From NCBI RefSeq assembly GCF_017832355.1, contig NZ_JAFIBY010000011.1, positions 1-64,000 on the forward strand: a DNA stretch of 64,000 nt, given 5' to 3'. This DNA is from Serratia sp. PL17. Its GTDB lineage: Bacteria > Pseudomonadota > Gammaproteobacteria > Enterobacterales > Enterobacteriaceae. The notes beneath the pieces were generated by a model. It ran no database searches. It was not told the origin of the DNA and was given only the letters and a program-made list of their open reading frames with translations. This document shows, piece after piece, positions 8,856 to 17,440 of this stretch. Each line of letters opens with the position of its first letter. Within the stretch, counting starts at the first letter, position 1. The translations under genes were made by a program, and so were the position numbers.

Positions 8856-10304
8856 ATGAAACAGTTGAATGTTGACGTCGCGGTCATCGGCGGCGGTACC
8901 GCCGGTCTGGGCGCCTATCGCGCCGCCAAGCTTGCCACCCCAAGCGTGGTGATGATCGAGGGCGGAACTTATGGCACCACCTGCGCACGCGTTGGCTGCA
9001 TGCCATCCAAATTACTGATTGCTGCCGCTGAGGCAGTGCATCAAATCGAACGTGCTCCGGGCTTTGGCGTTTATCCTGCCGGTAAACCCACCGTTAACGG
9101 CCGCGAGGTCATGGACCGCGTTAAACGCGAGCGCGATCGCTTCGTCGGCTTTGTACTGGAGGGTGTAGACGAGATCCCGGCCGTCGACAAAATTCAGGGT
9201 TACGCCCGCTTTATCGACGATAACACTCTGCAGGTGGATGAACACACTCGCATCGTAGCCCAACGCATCGTTATCGCCACCGGTTCCCGCCCAAGCTGGC
9301 CAGCAGCCTGGAATGATCTGGGTGAGAAGCTGATCGTCAATGACGACGTCTTCAATTGGGATGACCTGCCACAATCTGTGGCCGTGTTCGGGCCAGGCGT
9401 AATTGGTTTGGAACTGGGCCAGGCGCTGCATCGGCTCGGAGTAGAAACCAAGGTATTTGGCGTTGGTGGCGCCGTCGGTCCGTTAACTGACAGCACAGTA
9501 CGCAATTACGCCGCCAACGCCTTGGGTGAAGAGTTCTATCTCGATGCCGACGTGAAAGTGGAGATAATGCAACGCGAAGGCGACAAGGTATTTATCCGCT
9601 ATCGTGATCTGCAGGGTAACCCGCAGGATATCATGGTGGATTACGTCCTGGCCGCCACCGGTCGCCGACCGAACGTCGATAATCTGGGCCTGGAAAACAC
9701 TCGCCTGCTACTCGATAGCCGGGGAGTGCCACAGGCCGACCGTCTGACGATGCAAACCAACGTGCCGCATATCTTTATCGCGGGTGACGCCAGCAACCAA
9801 CTGCCGCTGCTGCACGAAGCCAGCGATCAGGCACGCATTGCCGGAAGCAATTCCGGTAGCTTCCCGGAAGTCACTCCAGGCCTGCGCCGCAGCGCGATCT
9901 CGGTGGTATTTTCCGATCCGCAGATCGCCATGGTGGGCTCCACCTTCCGCGAACTTAACGAGAAATTCAGCACCTGCGGCTGTTTTGAAATCGGTGAAGT
10001 CTCGTTCGAAAACCAAGGACGTTCACGGGTGATGCTGCGTAACAAGGGCATTCTGCACGTCTACGGCGAACAAGGCACAGGGCGTTTCCTCGGCGCAGAA
10101 ATGATGGGGCCAGACGTTGAGCATATCGCTCACCTGCTGGCTTGGGCGCACCAACAGCAAATGACCATTAACCAGATGCTGGACATGCCGTTCTATCACC
10201 CAGTGATAGAAGAAGGGCTGCGCACCGCACTGCGCGATCTGCAGGCAAAACTCAAGCTGGGCGAGGCCGAGGTGGAGCGCTGCCAACGCTGCCCGGGCGA
10301 GTAA
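8856..10304 (+). CDS. Lipoamide-dehydrogenase-like flavoprotein disulfide reductase with a C-terminal CxxC tail
   Basis: The 482-residue class I pyridine nucleotide-disulfide oxidoreductase has FAD motif IGGGTAGLGAYRAA (11-24), redox disulfide TCARVGCMPSK (Cys-43/Cys-48), NAD(P)-binding FGPGVIGLELGQ, FAD-contact IAGDA, and the catalytic His-448/Glu-452 pair in YHPVIEEGL. It is annotated in many genomes as dihydrolipoyl dehydrogenase, but there is no 2-oxoacid dehydrogenase nearby and its neighbour is the OxyR-linked Prx-Grx. The protein ends with RCQRCPGE, a second CxxC (Cys-476/Cys-479), resembling the mobile C-terminal redox pairs of mercuric reductase and large thioredoxin reductases. Physiological substrate unknown; a role in thiol/peroxide defence is inference. 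It is separated from prx-grx by a terminator, so it probably has its own or read-through expression. Confidence 0.85.
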   Translation: MKQLNVDVAVIGGGTAGLGAYRAAKLATPSVVMIEGGTYGTTCARVGCMPSKLLIAAAEAVHQIERAPGFGVYPAGKPTVNGREVMDRVKRERDRFVGFVLEGVDEIPAVDKIQGYARFIDDNTLQVDEHTRIVAQRIVIATGSRPSWPAAWNDLGEKLIVNDDVFNWDDLPQSVAVFGPGVIGLELGQALHRLGVETKVFGVGGAVGPLTDSTVRNYAANALGEEFYLDADVKVEIMQREGDKVFIRYRDLQGNPQDIMVDYVLAATGRRPNVDNLGLENTRLLLDSRGVPQADRLTMQTNVPHIFIAGDASNQLPLLHEASDQARIAGSNSGSFPEVTPGLRRSAISVVFSDPQIAMVGSTFRELNEKFSTCGCFEIGEVSFENQGRSRVMLRNKGILHVYGEQGTGRFLGAEMMGPDVEHIAHLLAWAHQQQMTINQMLDMPFYHPVIEEGLRTALRDLQAKLKLGEAEVERCQRCPGE

Positions 10305-10329
10305 TCTTTTCCTTCCCCATCAATACCCG

Positions 10330-10354
10330 CCGGGCCATCGCGCCCGGTTTTATT
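10330..10354 (+). terminator. Rho-independent terminator after the flavoprotein gene
   Basis: CCGGGC (10330-10335), 6-nt loop, GCCCGG (10342-10347) followed by TTTTATT: a good intrinsic terminator 26 nt past the stop codon. Confidence 0.8.
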
Positions 10355-10427
10355 GTGCACCCTATTCCATTCTATTCCCCACCTACTTGCGACTCCGCAC
10401 CCGCCCGGTCATTTTTTATACTTAAAC

Positions 10428-10444
10428 ATTGAAGTGATATCAAT
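10428..10444. promoter_or_regulatory. Candidate operator of the HicAB-like module
   Basis: ATTGA-N7-TCAAT is an inverted repeat in the A/T-rich promoter region 26 bp before the toxin-like gene. HicB-type antitoxins with a ribbon-helix-helix tail autoregulate by binding such sites. Only the symmetry and location support this. Confidence 0.35.
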
Positions 10445-10469
10445 AACAGTACTAAAATGAGATGCAAAC

Positions 10470-10730
10470 ATGAAAGGAATCAGGTGTGTCATTGTCGATC
10501 TACAACGACGACAAAGCAGCATCAGGTTTACCGAGTTAGTGAAAATATGTACGCACTGGTTTGGTGAACCGCGCTTGGGGAGTGGTAGTCACCGAGTTTA
10601 CCGCATGCCCTGGCCGGGAGATCCCCGGATCAATATACAACGCGGAAACAGCGGCATGGCAAAGGTGTATCAGGTTAAACAGGTTATTGCCGCATTGACC
10701 AGAATGGAGGAAGAGCATGGAAAAGTATGA
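10470..10730 (+). CDS. hicA: HicA-family toxin-like protein
   Basis: The 86-residue protein fits the HicA/YcfA fold family: a helix-rich start (FTELVKICTHWFGEPRLG), then the diagnostic GSHRVYRM with the presumed catalytic His-41, and NIQ...AKVYQVKQVIAAL at the end. Family members are ribosome-independent mRNA interferases with a dsRNA-binding-like fold. The ATG at 10470 was taken from the open frame; a slightly shorter start is possible. The gene overlaps the next by 14 nt, toxin first and antitoxin second, as usual for hicAB. Toxicity is inferred from the family only. Confidence 0.75.
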   Translation: MKGIRCVIVDLQRRQSSIRFTELVKICTHWFGEPRLGSGSHRVYRMPWPGDPRINIQRGNSGMAKVYQVKQVIAALTRMEEEHGKV

Positions 10731-11043
10731 GCATTACACTTATCGCATCACCTGGTCGGTGGCGGACAACGAGTATGTCGGGCTCTGTACCGAATTTCCG
10801 TCCCTGTCATGGCTAGCCACAACCCGCACCGCAGCGCTGGATGGCATTGAGAAGCTGGTTCGCGAGGTGATCAACGACATGCTCACGCAGGGGGAAATAC
10901 CGCCTCAGCCACTGGCAGAAAAAAACTTCAGCGGCAAGCTGGTACTGCGTATGACATCGGAACAACATCGCCGTCTGGCGATTAGCGCTATAGAAGAAGG
11001 CGTCAGCCTGAACCGCTATCTGTGTGCTCGGTTGGCGGAATAA
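10717..11043 (+). CDS. hicB: HicB-family antitoxin-like protein
   Basis: The 108-residue protein has an N-terminal degenerate RNase-H-like HicB domain (YRITWSVADNEYVGLCTEFPSLSW..., about residues 8-60). Its C-terminal segment (about 73-108, GKLVLRMTSEQHRRLAISAIEEG followed by SLNRYLCARLAE) reads as a ribbon-helix-helix DNA-binding tail. This two-domain form normally neutralises HicA and represses its own operon. It starts inside the toxin gene, so the two are translationally coupled. A hairpin terminator shared with argH follows the stop. Confidence 0.8.
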   Translation: MEKYEHYTYRITWSVADNEYVGLCTEFPSLSWLATTRTAALDGIEKLVREVINDMLTQGEIPPQPLAEKNFSGKLVLRMTSEQHRRLAISAIEEGVSLNRYLCARLAE

Positions 11044-11050
11044 TCGATAA

Positions 11051-11072
11051 GGGCAGCGCTGGGCTGCCCTTT
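11051..11072. terminator. Terminator between hicB-like gene and argH
   Basis: GGGCAGC (11051-11057) and GCTGCCC (11063-11069) form a 7-bp stem with a 5-nt loop, flanked by short T-runs on both strands. It sits between convergent genes and could serve both. Confidence 0.65.
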
Positions 11073-11078
11073 CGCTAC

Positions 11079-12452
11079 TTAAGCCAAACGCTGTTTCGCT
11101 GCGGCGATCGCACTGGCGACCTGCTGAGGAGAAACGCCCCCCTTAGCCGAACGTTTGTCCAGACAAGACTGCAGTGCCAGAATCGGGTACACGTCGTCAC
11201 CAATCACCGCGCTGAATTTCTGCAAATCGGTCAACGGCAGGGCTTCCAGCGCCTTACCCTGACGGATGGCTTCCACTACCGCTTCGCCGACAATATGGTG
11301 CGCCTCACGGAACGGCACGCCTTTCGCGACCAGATAATCCGCCAGTTCGGTCGAGTTGGCATAACCCTGTTCCGCCGCTTCTTTACAACGCGGACGCTTC
11401 ACTTGAATGCCATCCAGCACCAGTGCCGCCATTTGCAGGCAATCCATCCAGGTATCCAACGCGTCGAACAGCCCTTCCTTGTCTTCCTGCATGTCTTTGT
11501 TGTACGCCAGTGGCAGGCCTTTCAACGTCATCATCATGCCGGTCAATGCGCCCTGTACACGGCCACATTTACCGCGGATCAGCTCCAGCGCATCCGGGTT
11601 TTTCTTTTGCGGCATCAGCGAGGAGCCCGACGTCACACGATCAGACAGATCGACAAAGGCCGCTTCACCACTGTTGAAGAAGATCAGGTCTTCGGCAAAG
11701 CGCGACAGGTGCACCATGCTAATGGAGGCATTGGATAACAGTTCCAGCACGTGGTCGCGGTCGGAAACGCTGTCCAGGCTGTTACGGGTTGCCGAGGCAA
11801 AACCCAGCCAGCCGGCCAGTTGCTCGCGGTCAATCGGGTAGGCGGTGCCTGCTAATGCGCCACTGCCCAACGGGCTGACGTCCAGACGCTTCAACGTATC
11901 CTGCAAGCGGCTTTCGTCACGCGCCAGCATTTCCACATAGGCCAAACACCAATGGGCAAAGGTCACCGGCTGAGCACGCTGCAGGTGGGTATAGCCCGGC
12001 ATCACGGCATCCTGGTTGGCTTCGGCCGTTTCCACCAGCGCCTGTTGCAACTGCACGATGGCCTGATGCAAATCGCCAATCTGCTCTTTACACCACAGCT
12101 TCAGATCGGTCGCGACCTGATCGTTACGGCTACGCCCGGTGTGCAATTTCTTGCCCAGATCGCCGACTTTGTCGATCAGCTTCTGCTCCACCCAGCTGTG
12201 AATATCTTCAGCATCGCTGCTGACAATCGCCTGCGGATCGGCCTGCACTTCTGCCAACAGTCCGTTCAATGCCTGCTCAAGCTGTTGCTGCTCGGTTGCC
12301 GTCAATACGTTGACGGTAACCAGCGCTTTCGACCAGGCCACGGAGCCCACAATATCCTGTTCCGCCAAGCGATAATCAAAGCGCAGAGAATCGTTTAATT
12401 GTTTGAACCGCTGATCTGCCGCCTGAGTGAACCGTCCGCCCCAAAGTGCCAT
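11079..12452 (-). CDS. argH: Argininosuccinate lyase ArgH
   Basis: The enzyme splits argininosuccinate into arginine and fumarate, the last step of arginine synthesis. At 457 residues it equals E. coli ArgH. The fumarase/aspartase-superfamily signature [12 protein letters not shown] (flexible catalytic loop with the active serine) and [12 protein letters not shown] are clear. It starts at MALWGGRF. It lies downstream of argG but is separated from it by a 193-bp gap that contains a palindromic hairpin and a dispersed repeat, so it may be less tightly coupled to the arg operon than in E. coli. Confidence 0.97.
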   Translation of the reverse strand: MALWGGRFTQAADQRFKQLNDSLRFDYRLAEQDIVGSVAWSKALVTVNVLTATEQQQLEQALNGLLAEVQADPQAIVSSDAEDIHSWVEQKLIDKVGDLGKKLHTGRSRNDQVATDLKLWCKEQIGDLHQAIVQLQQALVETAEANQDAVMPGYTHLQRAQPVTFAHWCLAYVEMLARDESRLQDTLKRLDVSPLGSGALAGTAYPIDREQLAGWLGFASATRNSLDSVSDRDHVLELLSNASISMVHLSRFAEDLIFFNSGEAAFVDLSDRVTSGSSLMPQKKNPDALELIRGKCGRVQGALTGMMMTLKGLPLAYNKDMQEDKEGLFDALDTWMDCLQMAALVLDGIQVKRPRCKEAAEQGYANSTELADYLVAKGVPFREAHHIVGEAVVEAIRQGKALEALPLTDLQKFSAVIGDDVYPILALQSCLDKRSAKGGVSPQQVASAIAAAKQRLA

Positions 12453-12466
12453 ACCTTTACTCCTCT

Positions 12467-12587
12467 ACCCGTCATACTTCGAGCTACAGATGTGTTGGCT
12501 GCGCGCGCTCGCCCGAATCACTTACCGATATAAGCTCATCGGGACTCACGCTCTTGTCGCCTTCCTGCAACTCGAATTATTTGGGGT
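12467..12587. repeat. 121-bp intergenic palindromic repeat, copy 1
   Basis: The element is bounded by imperfect 23-bp terminal inverted repeats: 12467-12489 (ACCCGTCATACTTCGAGCTA...) and 12565-12587 (...AACTCGAATTATTTGGGGT), which agree at about 17 of 23 positions when one is inverted. The interior is G/C-rich and partly self-complementary. From memory, elements with these ends are scattered between genes in Serratia, Yersinia and relatives; I do not assert a family name. It has no coding capacity of its own. A second, diverged copy is seen upstream of ppc. Confidence 0.7.
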
Positions 12588-12600
12588 ATAAATTTTATAC

Positions 12601-12626
12601 GAAAGGGCGCAGCATGCTGCGCCCTT
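12601..12626 (-). terminator. Hairpin after argG
   Basis: A perfect 24-bp palindrome starting AAGGGCGCAGCA (12603-12626), read on the minus strand 20 nt after the argG stop and followed by TTTCGT. It looks like a terminator with a short T-tract and could attenuate transcription into argH. Confidence 0.6.
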
Positions 12627-12645
12627 GCAGAGTCACGCCAATCGA

Positions 12646-13866
12646 TTATTTATTCTTTTTCTCGTTCAGCGCACGAATACGTGAAGAGAGTGAGAACAGA
12701 CGGATAAAGCCGCCCGCGTGGCTGTGATCGTAAACTTCGTCTTCACCGAAGGTGGCAAACTCTTCCGAGTACAGGCTGTTGGCAGATTTTTTCTGAATCG
12801 CCGTCACCTGGCCTTTGTACAGCTGCAGCACAACTTCGCCGTTAACTTCTTCGGCCAGTGCCTCGGCAGAAGCCTGCAGTGAGCGACGCAGTGGGGCAAA
12901 CCAACGCCCATCGTAAACCACGTAGGACATTTCCAGGCCCAGTTGCTCACGCCATTTGAAGCTATCGCGATCCAGAACCAGTTGCTCGACACCACGCAGT
13001 GCAGCAACCATGATGGTGCCGCCCGGGGTTTCGTAGCAGCCACGGGATTTGATACCCACCAGACGGTTCTCTACGATATCGATACGGCCCACGCCATGCT
13101 TGGCGCCCAACACGTTCAGGGTTTCCAGACATTTATACGGACTCAATGCTTCGCCATTCACCGCCACCACACAGCCTTTCTCTACGGTGATGGTCACGTG
13201 TTCAGGCTGATCCGGCGCTTCCTGCGGGTCTACGGTCCAGACCCAGCAGTCTTTGTTCGGTGCATTCCATGGGCTTTCCAGCACGCCGCCTTCCGTCGAG
13301 ATATGCCAGGCGTTTTCATCACGGCTGTAAATTTTCTCCAGCGACGCAGTCGTCGGAATATTACGTTCTTTCAGGTAGTCCAACAGCGCTTCACGGGAAC
13401 GCAGGTTCCACTCACGCCAAGGTGCGACGACTTTCAGGTGTGGCGCCAGCGCGGTGTAAGTCGTTTCGAAACGGACCTGGTCGTTACCTTTGCCGGTTGC
13501 ACCGTGACACAACGCGTCAGCACCGACTTTCAGCGCCAGCTCAACCTGCGCTTTAGCAATAATCGGGCGTGCCATTGAAGTACCTAGCAGGTAGCTGCCT
13601 TCATACAAGGCACCGGTTTGCAGCACAGGGTAAACATAATCACGAATGAATTCTTCACGCAGGTCAACCACGTGACACTCAGAGGCACCGGATTGCAGGG
13701 CTTTTTGCTCCACACCTTCCAGATCGCCGCGCTCCTGACCGATATCTGCTACGAACGCGACGACTTCGCAACCGCCGTAGTTCTCTTTCAGCCATGGAAT
13801 GATGGCTGAAGTATCCAGACCGCCAGAGTACGCCAGAACGATTTTTTTGATGCCTTTGTTTTGCAT
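12646..13866 (-). CDS. argG: Argininosuccinate synthase ArgG (short form)
   Basis: This ATP-dependent ligase joins citrulline and aspartate. At 406 residues it belongs to the widespread short ArgG type (N-terminal [15 protein letters not shown]-loop; later [12 protein letters not shown]), and E. coli has a longer, different ArgG (447) encoded outside the arg cluster. The start MQNKGIKK was chosen because of the GGAAAAG SD just upstream; 29 further in-frame codons extend back across argB and are rejected. It sits 25 nt after argB in an argCBGH operon. Confidence 0.95.
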   Translation of the reverse strand: MQNKGIKKIVLAYSGGLDTSAIIPWLKENYGGCEVVAFVADIGQERGDLEGVEQKALQSGASECHVVDLREEFIRDYVYPVLQTGALYEGSYLLGTSMARPIIAKAQVELALKVGADALCHGATGKGNDQVRFETTYTALAPHLKVVAPWREWNLRSREALLDYLKERNIPTTASLEKIYSRDENAWHISTEGGVLESPWNAPNKDCWVWTVDPQEAPDQPEHVTITVEKGCVVAVNGEALSPYKCLETLNVLGAKHGVGRIDIVENRLVGIKSRGCYETPGGTIMVAALRGVEQLVLDRDSFKWREQLGLEMSYVVYDGRWFAPLRRSLQASAEALAEEVNGEVVLQLYKGQVTAIQKKSANSLYSEEFATFGEDEVYDHSHAGGFIRLFSLSSRIRALNEKKNK

Positions 13867-13891
13867 GGTCTTTTCCTTTTTAATTCTAAAT

Positions 13892-14665
13892 TTAAGCGAG
13901 GATCCGGGTGCCAATTGACACGCCGTTAAACAGTGCAGGAAGCTGATCGGCATGGCGCCAACTGGCGATATCTACCGGGCGACCGAGGGTGCGGGCCGCA
14001 TCGAGCGCCGCATTCACCTTCACCACCATACCATCAGTGATGATGCCCTGGGCAATCAGTTGTTCCGCTTTTTGCGCCGTCATTTCTGCGATGCGTTGCC
14101 CTTTACCGTCGAGGATGCCACTGACATCCGACAGCAGGATCAAATCCGCACCCAGCGTCGCGGCTAAAGCCGTCGCCGCCTGATCGGCGTTTACATTCAT
14201 TAACTGCCCATCGGCAGTAATACCGATGGAGCTGATCACCGGCAAATAACCGGCGCCCAGCAGGGTATTGAGCAGCGCCGGGGAGCCCGGTTGCGCGTTA
14301 CCAACGTGTCCCAGCGCCGGATCAAGCGGGGTCACGGTGACGCTGCCGCCATCTGCCAGGCTCAGGCCCACGGCATTAATCTGGTGCTTGACCGCCCATG
14401 CCAGCAAGGTTTTGTTGGCAGTGCCCGCCAGCGCGCCAGTGATAATGCCGATTTGATCGGCCGGGGTCACACGCAGGCCATTTTTTTTCACCACCGGTAA
14501 AGAAAGCTGTTTCATCAGCTCATCCACCACGCAACCGCCGCCGTGGACGATCACCAGCGGGCGCTGATGCTGCTGGCGGTAGCTGTCCAACGCAGTAAAC
14601 AAACGCTCCAGCGCCTCTTCACTGTCTAATAACACGCCACCTAACTTGATAATTAACGGATTCAT
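13892..14665 (-). CDS. argB: Acetylglutamate kinase ArgB
   Basis: The enzyme phosphorylates N-acetylglutamate, the second step of arginine synthesis. At 257 residues it is one shorter than E. coli. The amino-acid-kinase signatures [10 protein letters not shown] and [12 protein letters not shown] (phosphate-binding glycines), and the nucleotide-site [14 protein letters not shown] are visible. It starts at [10 protein letters not shown], 29 nt after argC, and is followed closely by argG. Confidence 0.97.
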   Translation of the reverse strand: MNPLIIKLGGVLLDSEEALERLFTALDSYRQQHQRPLVIVHGGGCVVDELMKQLSLPVVKKNGLRVTPADQIGIITGALAGTANKTLLAWAVKHQINAVGLSLADGGSVTVTPLDPALGHVGNAQPGSPALLNTLLGAGYLPVISSIGITADGQLMNVNADQAATALAATLGADLILLSDVSGILDGKGQRIAEMTAQKAEQLIAQGIITDGMVVKVNAALDAARTLGRPVDIASWRHADQLPALFNGVSIGTRILA

Positions 14666-14694
14666 CGCTGTTTACATCCCACGCTGGTGATTCA

Positions 14695-15699
14695 TTAAAG
14701 TAATGACTGGGTTTCCGGGAACCCAAAACGGATATTCAAGCATTGCACCGCCTGAGCGGCAGCGCCTTTCAACAGGTTGTCTTCCGCCGCCACAGCAATC
14801 AGATGCTCGCCTTGCACGGCAAAGCCGATATCACAGAATGGCAGCCCGACCACCGACTTCAGCGCCGGCACGCCCTGGTCGTACAACCGCACCAGCGGTT
14901 TATCGTCGTAAGCAGCGTGATACACGGCGGCCACGTCCTGCGCGGTCACACCGGCGTTAAGGCGGCAAGTGATGGTTTCGAGAATACCACGCGGGAAATT
15001 ACCCAAATGTGGCGTAAAGATGACCGGCACGCCCAAGTGCGCGACGATTTCTGGATGATGACGGTGGTTGAAAATACCGTAGGGCTGCAGGCTCACTTCA
15101 CAGAAGCTGGTCGTGACGCTGGCCTTTCTGCCGGCACCGCTGACGCCACTGGTCGCGTTGATCACTGGCCACTGCTCAAGGTTCAGCAAACCTTGATCGA
15201 TCAGCGGCTTCAACGCCAATTGCGCCGCCGTCGGGTAGCAACCCGGTACGGCAATCAGCTGTGCCTGTTTGATTTTTTCGCTCTGCCACTCAGCCAAGCC
15301 ATAGACAGCCTGGTCCAGCAAATCAGCGTGCTGATGTTCAAAACCGTAATATTGGCTGTAGAACGCGGCATCTTTCACACGGAATGCACCCGACAGATCG
15401 AACACCACGCAACCTGCGGCCAGTAAAGCTGGCGCAATATCGTGACTCACCTCGTGTGCCGTGGCCAAAAACACCACGTCGATACATTCAGCGGCTTTGG
15501 CAACGTCAACCAGCGGCTGTAATGGCAGATCGACAATCCCTTTTAACTGGGGGTGCAAATCGGAAAGCAATTTTCCTGCATCTGCACTTTGCGCTGAAAC
15601 CGCTAAAGCGGTTATGTTCATGTGTGGGTGACGATTGAGGTACGCCGTGAGCTCTGCTCCGGCATAACCGCTGGCACCGACAATCAGCGTATTCAACAT
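14695..15699 (-). CDS. argC: N-acetyl-gamma-glutamyl-phosphate reductase ArgC
   Basis: This NADPH-dependent reductase makes N-acetylglutamate semialdehyde. At 334 residues it equals E. coli. The Rossmann motif [13 protein letters not shown] and the active-site cysteine in [14 protein letters not shown] are visible. The start [10 protein letters not shown] follows an AAAGG-type SD. The frame stays open for 27 codons upstream (to an ATG at 15780), so the 5' leader, about 150 nt long from the operator, is in frame, but nothing suggests it is part of the protein. It is the first gene of argCBGH and divergent from argE. Confidence 0.97.
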   Translation of the reverse strand: MLNTLIVGASGYAGAELTAYLNRHPHMNITALAVSAQSADAGKLLSDLHPQLKGIVDLPLQPLVDVAKAAECIDVVFLATAHEVSHDIAPALLAAGCVVFDLSGAFRVKDAAFYSQYYGFEHQHADLLDQAVYGLAEWQSEKIKQAQLIAVPGCYPTAAQLALKPLIDQGLLNLEQWPVINATSGVSGAGRKASVTTSFCEVSLQPYGIFNHRHHPEIVAHLGVPVIFTPHLGNFPRGILETITCRLNAGVTAQDVAAVYHAAYDDKPLVRLYDQGVPALKSVVGLPFCDIGFAVQGEHLIAVAAEDNLLKGAAAQAVQCLNIRFGFPETQSLL

Positions 15700-15845
15700 G
15701 GGGCCTTTCACCTTCTTGACGTGCGTAGGGTCGTATTCGACCCAGGTTTCCAGGCTCACCAGCGTTGTTTCGCCGTTCACCCACGAGGTCGAGCGTTGAT
15801 GTTTTTATAATCATCCGGGAATCGGGTTCCCTTACGCTCCAGCTT

Positions 15846-15884
15846 ACTGTATTTTTATTCACAATAAATGCATGAATATTGATA
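15846..15884. promoter_or_regulatory. Double ARG box (ArgR operator) between argC and argE
   Basis: Two 18-bp ARG boxes lie at 15846-15863 (ACTGTATTTTTATTCACA; inverted it reads TGAATAAAAATACA against consensus TGAATwwwwATTCA) and 15867-15884 (AATGCATGAATATTGATA). They are separated by exactly 3 bp, the spacing used by hexameric ArgR. They sit in the divergent promoter region, so arginine-ArgR should repress both argE and argCBGH as in E. coli. Confidence 0.93.
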
Positions 15885-15909
15885 CCAACCTAACCAAAGG
15901 CTGTCAACA

Positions 15910-17061
15910 GTGAAGATGAAATTACCTCCATTTATTGAGCTGTACCGGGCGTTGATCGCCACTCCGTCGATCAGCGCCACTGATGGCGCCCTCGATCAGA
16001 GTAATGAAGCATTAATCAACTTGCTGGCCGGATGGTTTGCCGATTTAGGCTTCCGTGTCGACGTGCAGCCAGTGCCGGATAGCCGCAAAAAATTCAATCT
16101 GCTGGCGAGCATTGGTGAAGGCAGCGGCGGCCTGCTGCTCGCGGGTCATACCGATACCGTGCCTTACGACGAAGGCCGCTGGACGCGCGATCCCTTCACG
16201 TTGACCGAGCATGACAATAAGCTTTACGGGCTGGGCACCGCCGACATGAAAGGCTTCTTTGCCTTTATTCTGGATGCGGTACGTGACATCGACGCCAGCC
16301 AGCTGACCAAGCCGTTATACATTCTAGCCACCGCAGATGAAGAAACGACGATGGCCGGAGCACGTTATTTCGCGGCCTCAACCAGCATCCGTCCAGATTT
16401 CGCTATTATCGGTGAACCGACCTCGCTGCAACCGGTGCGCGCGCATAAAGGCCATATGGCCAATGCTATCCGTATCGTCGGCCAGTCTGGCCACTCAAGC
16501 GATCCCGCACGCGGCGTGAATGCCATCGATCTGATGCATGACACTATTGGCCGCCTGATGGAACTGCGTAAAACACTGCAGGAGCGCTACAACAACCCAG
16601 CCTTCGCCGTACCTTATCCAACCATGAACTTCGGTCATATCAGCGGCGGTGACGCAGCCAACCGCATTTGCGCCTGCTGTGAACTGCATCTGGACATCCG
16701 CCCATTGCCAGGTATGACGCTCGACAACATCAATGAATTGATGCATCAGACACTGGAGCCGGTGAGCCAGCGTTGGCCGGGGCGCCTAAGCATTGAAGAG
16801 CTCCATGCGTCGGTACCGGGTTACGAGTGCCCAACCGACCATCATATGGTGGCGGTGATCGAGAAACTGCTGGGTACCCGCACGCAAGTGGTCAACTATT
16901 GCACCGAGGCACCCTTCGTCCAACAGGTCTGCCCGACGCTGGTGCTGGGCCCCGGCTCTATCGACCAAGCGCATCAGCCAGATGAATACATTGATACCGG
17001 CTTTATCGAACCCACGCGCAAGCTGCTGGGTCAGCTGGTTGATCACTTCTGCCGCCAATAA
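15910..17061 (+). CDS. argE: Acetylornithine deacetylase ArgE
   Basis: This zinc metallopeptidase-family enzyme (M20) releases ornithine from N-acetylornithine. At 383 residues it equals E. coli when the GTG at 15910 is used ([15 protein letters not shown]); the ATG two codons later is the alternative. AAAGG lies just before the GTG. The metal-binding motifs AGHTDTVP and GTADMKGF, and the catalytic EE in [11 protein letters not shown] are visible. It is divergent from argC under the shared ARG boxes. Confidence 0.95.
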   Translation: MKMKLPPFIELYRALIATPSISATDGALDQSNEALINLLAGWFADLGFRVDVQPVPDSRKKFNLLASIGEGSGGLLLAGHTDTVPYDEGRWTRDPFTLTEHDNKLYGLGTADMKGFFAFILDAVRDIDASQLTKPLYILATADEETTMAGARYFAASTSIRPDFAIIGEPTSLQPVRAHKGHMANAIRIVGQSGHSSDPARGVNAIDLMHDTIGRLMELRKTLQERYNNPAFAVPYPTMNFGHISGGDAANRICACCELHLDIRPLPGMTLDNINELMHQTLEPVSQRWPGRLSIEELHASVPGYECPTDHHMVAVIEKLLGTRTQVVNYCTEAPFVQQVCPTLVLGPGSIDQAHQPDEYIDTGFIEPTRKLLGQLVDHFCRQ

Positions 17062-17440
17062 ACCTTACACAGGCTAGGGTTGATGATTTATCATCGCCCT
17101 ACCACTTAAGAAGTAGAAAAATAATGAAATAAGCCAGACTGATAACCGGTGCGCCGTAATTAAATTTCAGAAAATGCGCCGATTTTGATGTTTTTTTGCT
17201 AAAAATAGTGTCAATTGACGATTGGACAGGAACGTGGCGAGATGAAACAGGCGCTCTTCGCCTGGCACGTGAAATTTACTTACAAGATAAAAATCATCTA
17301 CCCAATAGATTTCAGGACACAGTCACGCGGCTAACACGTAAATCCCCTGGAGCAACCCAGTGACAGAGATGGGAGCGTGAAGCCAACGCTGCTGCGGCTT
17401 GAAAGATGAAGGGTAAATACAGAACTGGGTCAGGGGTTAT
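17062..17440. other. 379-bp argE-ppc intergenic region
   Basis: It holds a weak bulged stem-loop just after argE (17075-17101, TAGGG...GATGA pairing with TCATC...CCCTA, no T-tract), an A/T-rich stretch at about 17160-17215 likely to contain the ppc promoter, and a 117-bp diverged repeat copy at 17299-17415. A 30-codon ORF at 17242-17334 has only a weak SD and no recognisable sequence. The ppc SD (CAGGGG) ends the region. Confidence 0.6.
17299..17415. repeat. Intergenic palindromic repeat, copy 2 (diverged, opposite orientation)
   Basis: The right end AGCCAACGCTGCTGCGGCTT then GAAAGATGAAGGGTA (17381-17415) matches the inverted left end of copy 1 (GCCAACACATCTGTAGCTCG, GAAGTATGACGGGTA). The left end TACCCAATAGATTTC (17299-17313) resembles the other terminus, TACCCCAAATAATTC. 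Overall length (117 bp) is close to the 121 bp of copy 1. The middle aligns only loosely. It lies within the ppc leader, so it is probably transcribed. Confidence 0.55.

Noticed and set aside
12446-12727. 93-codon plus-strand ORF across the argH-argG gap
   Set aside because: It spans the repeat element and the antisense end of argG; no domain and no RBS.
15700-15780. 27-codon in-frame extension of argC
   Set aside because: No SD at the upstream ATG and no similarity to ArgC N termini; ordinary open leader.
17242-17334. 30-codon ORF in the ppc leader (possible leader peptide)
   Set aside because: Only a weak, poorly spaced SD; no repeated codon signature of attenuation; it runs into the repeat element. 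Coding use cannot be supported.
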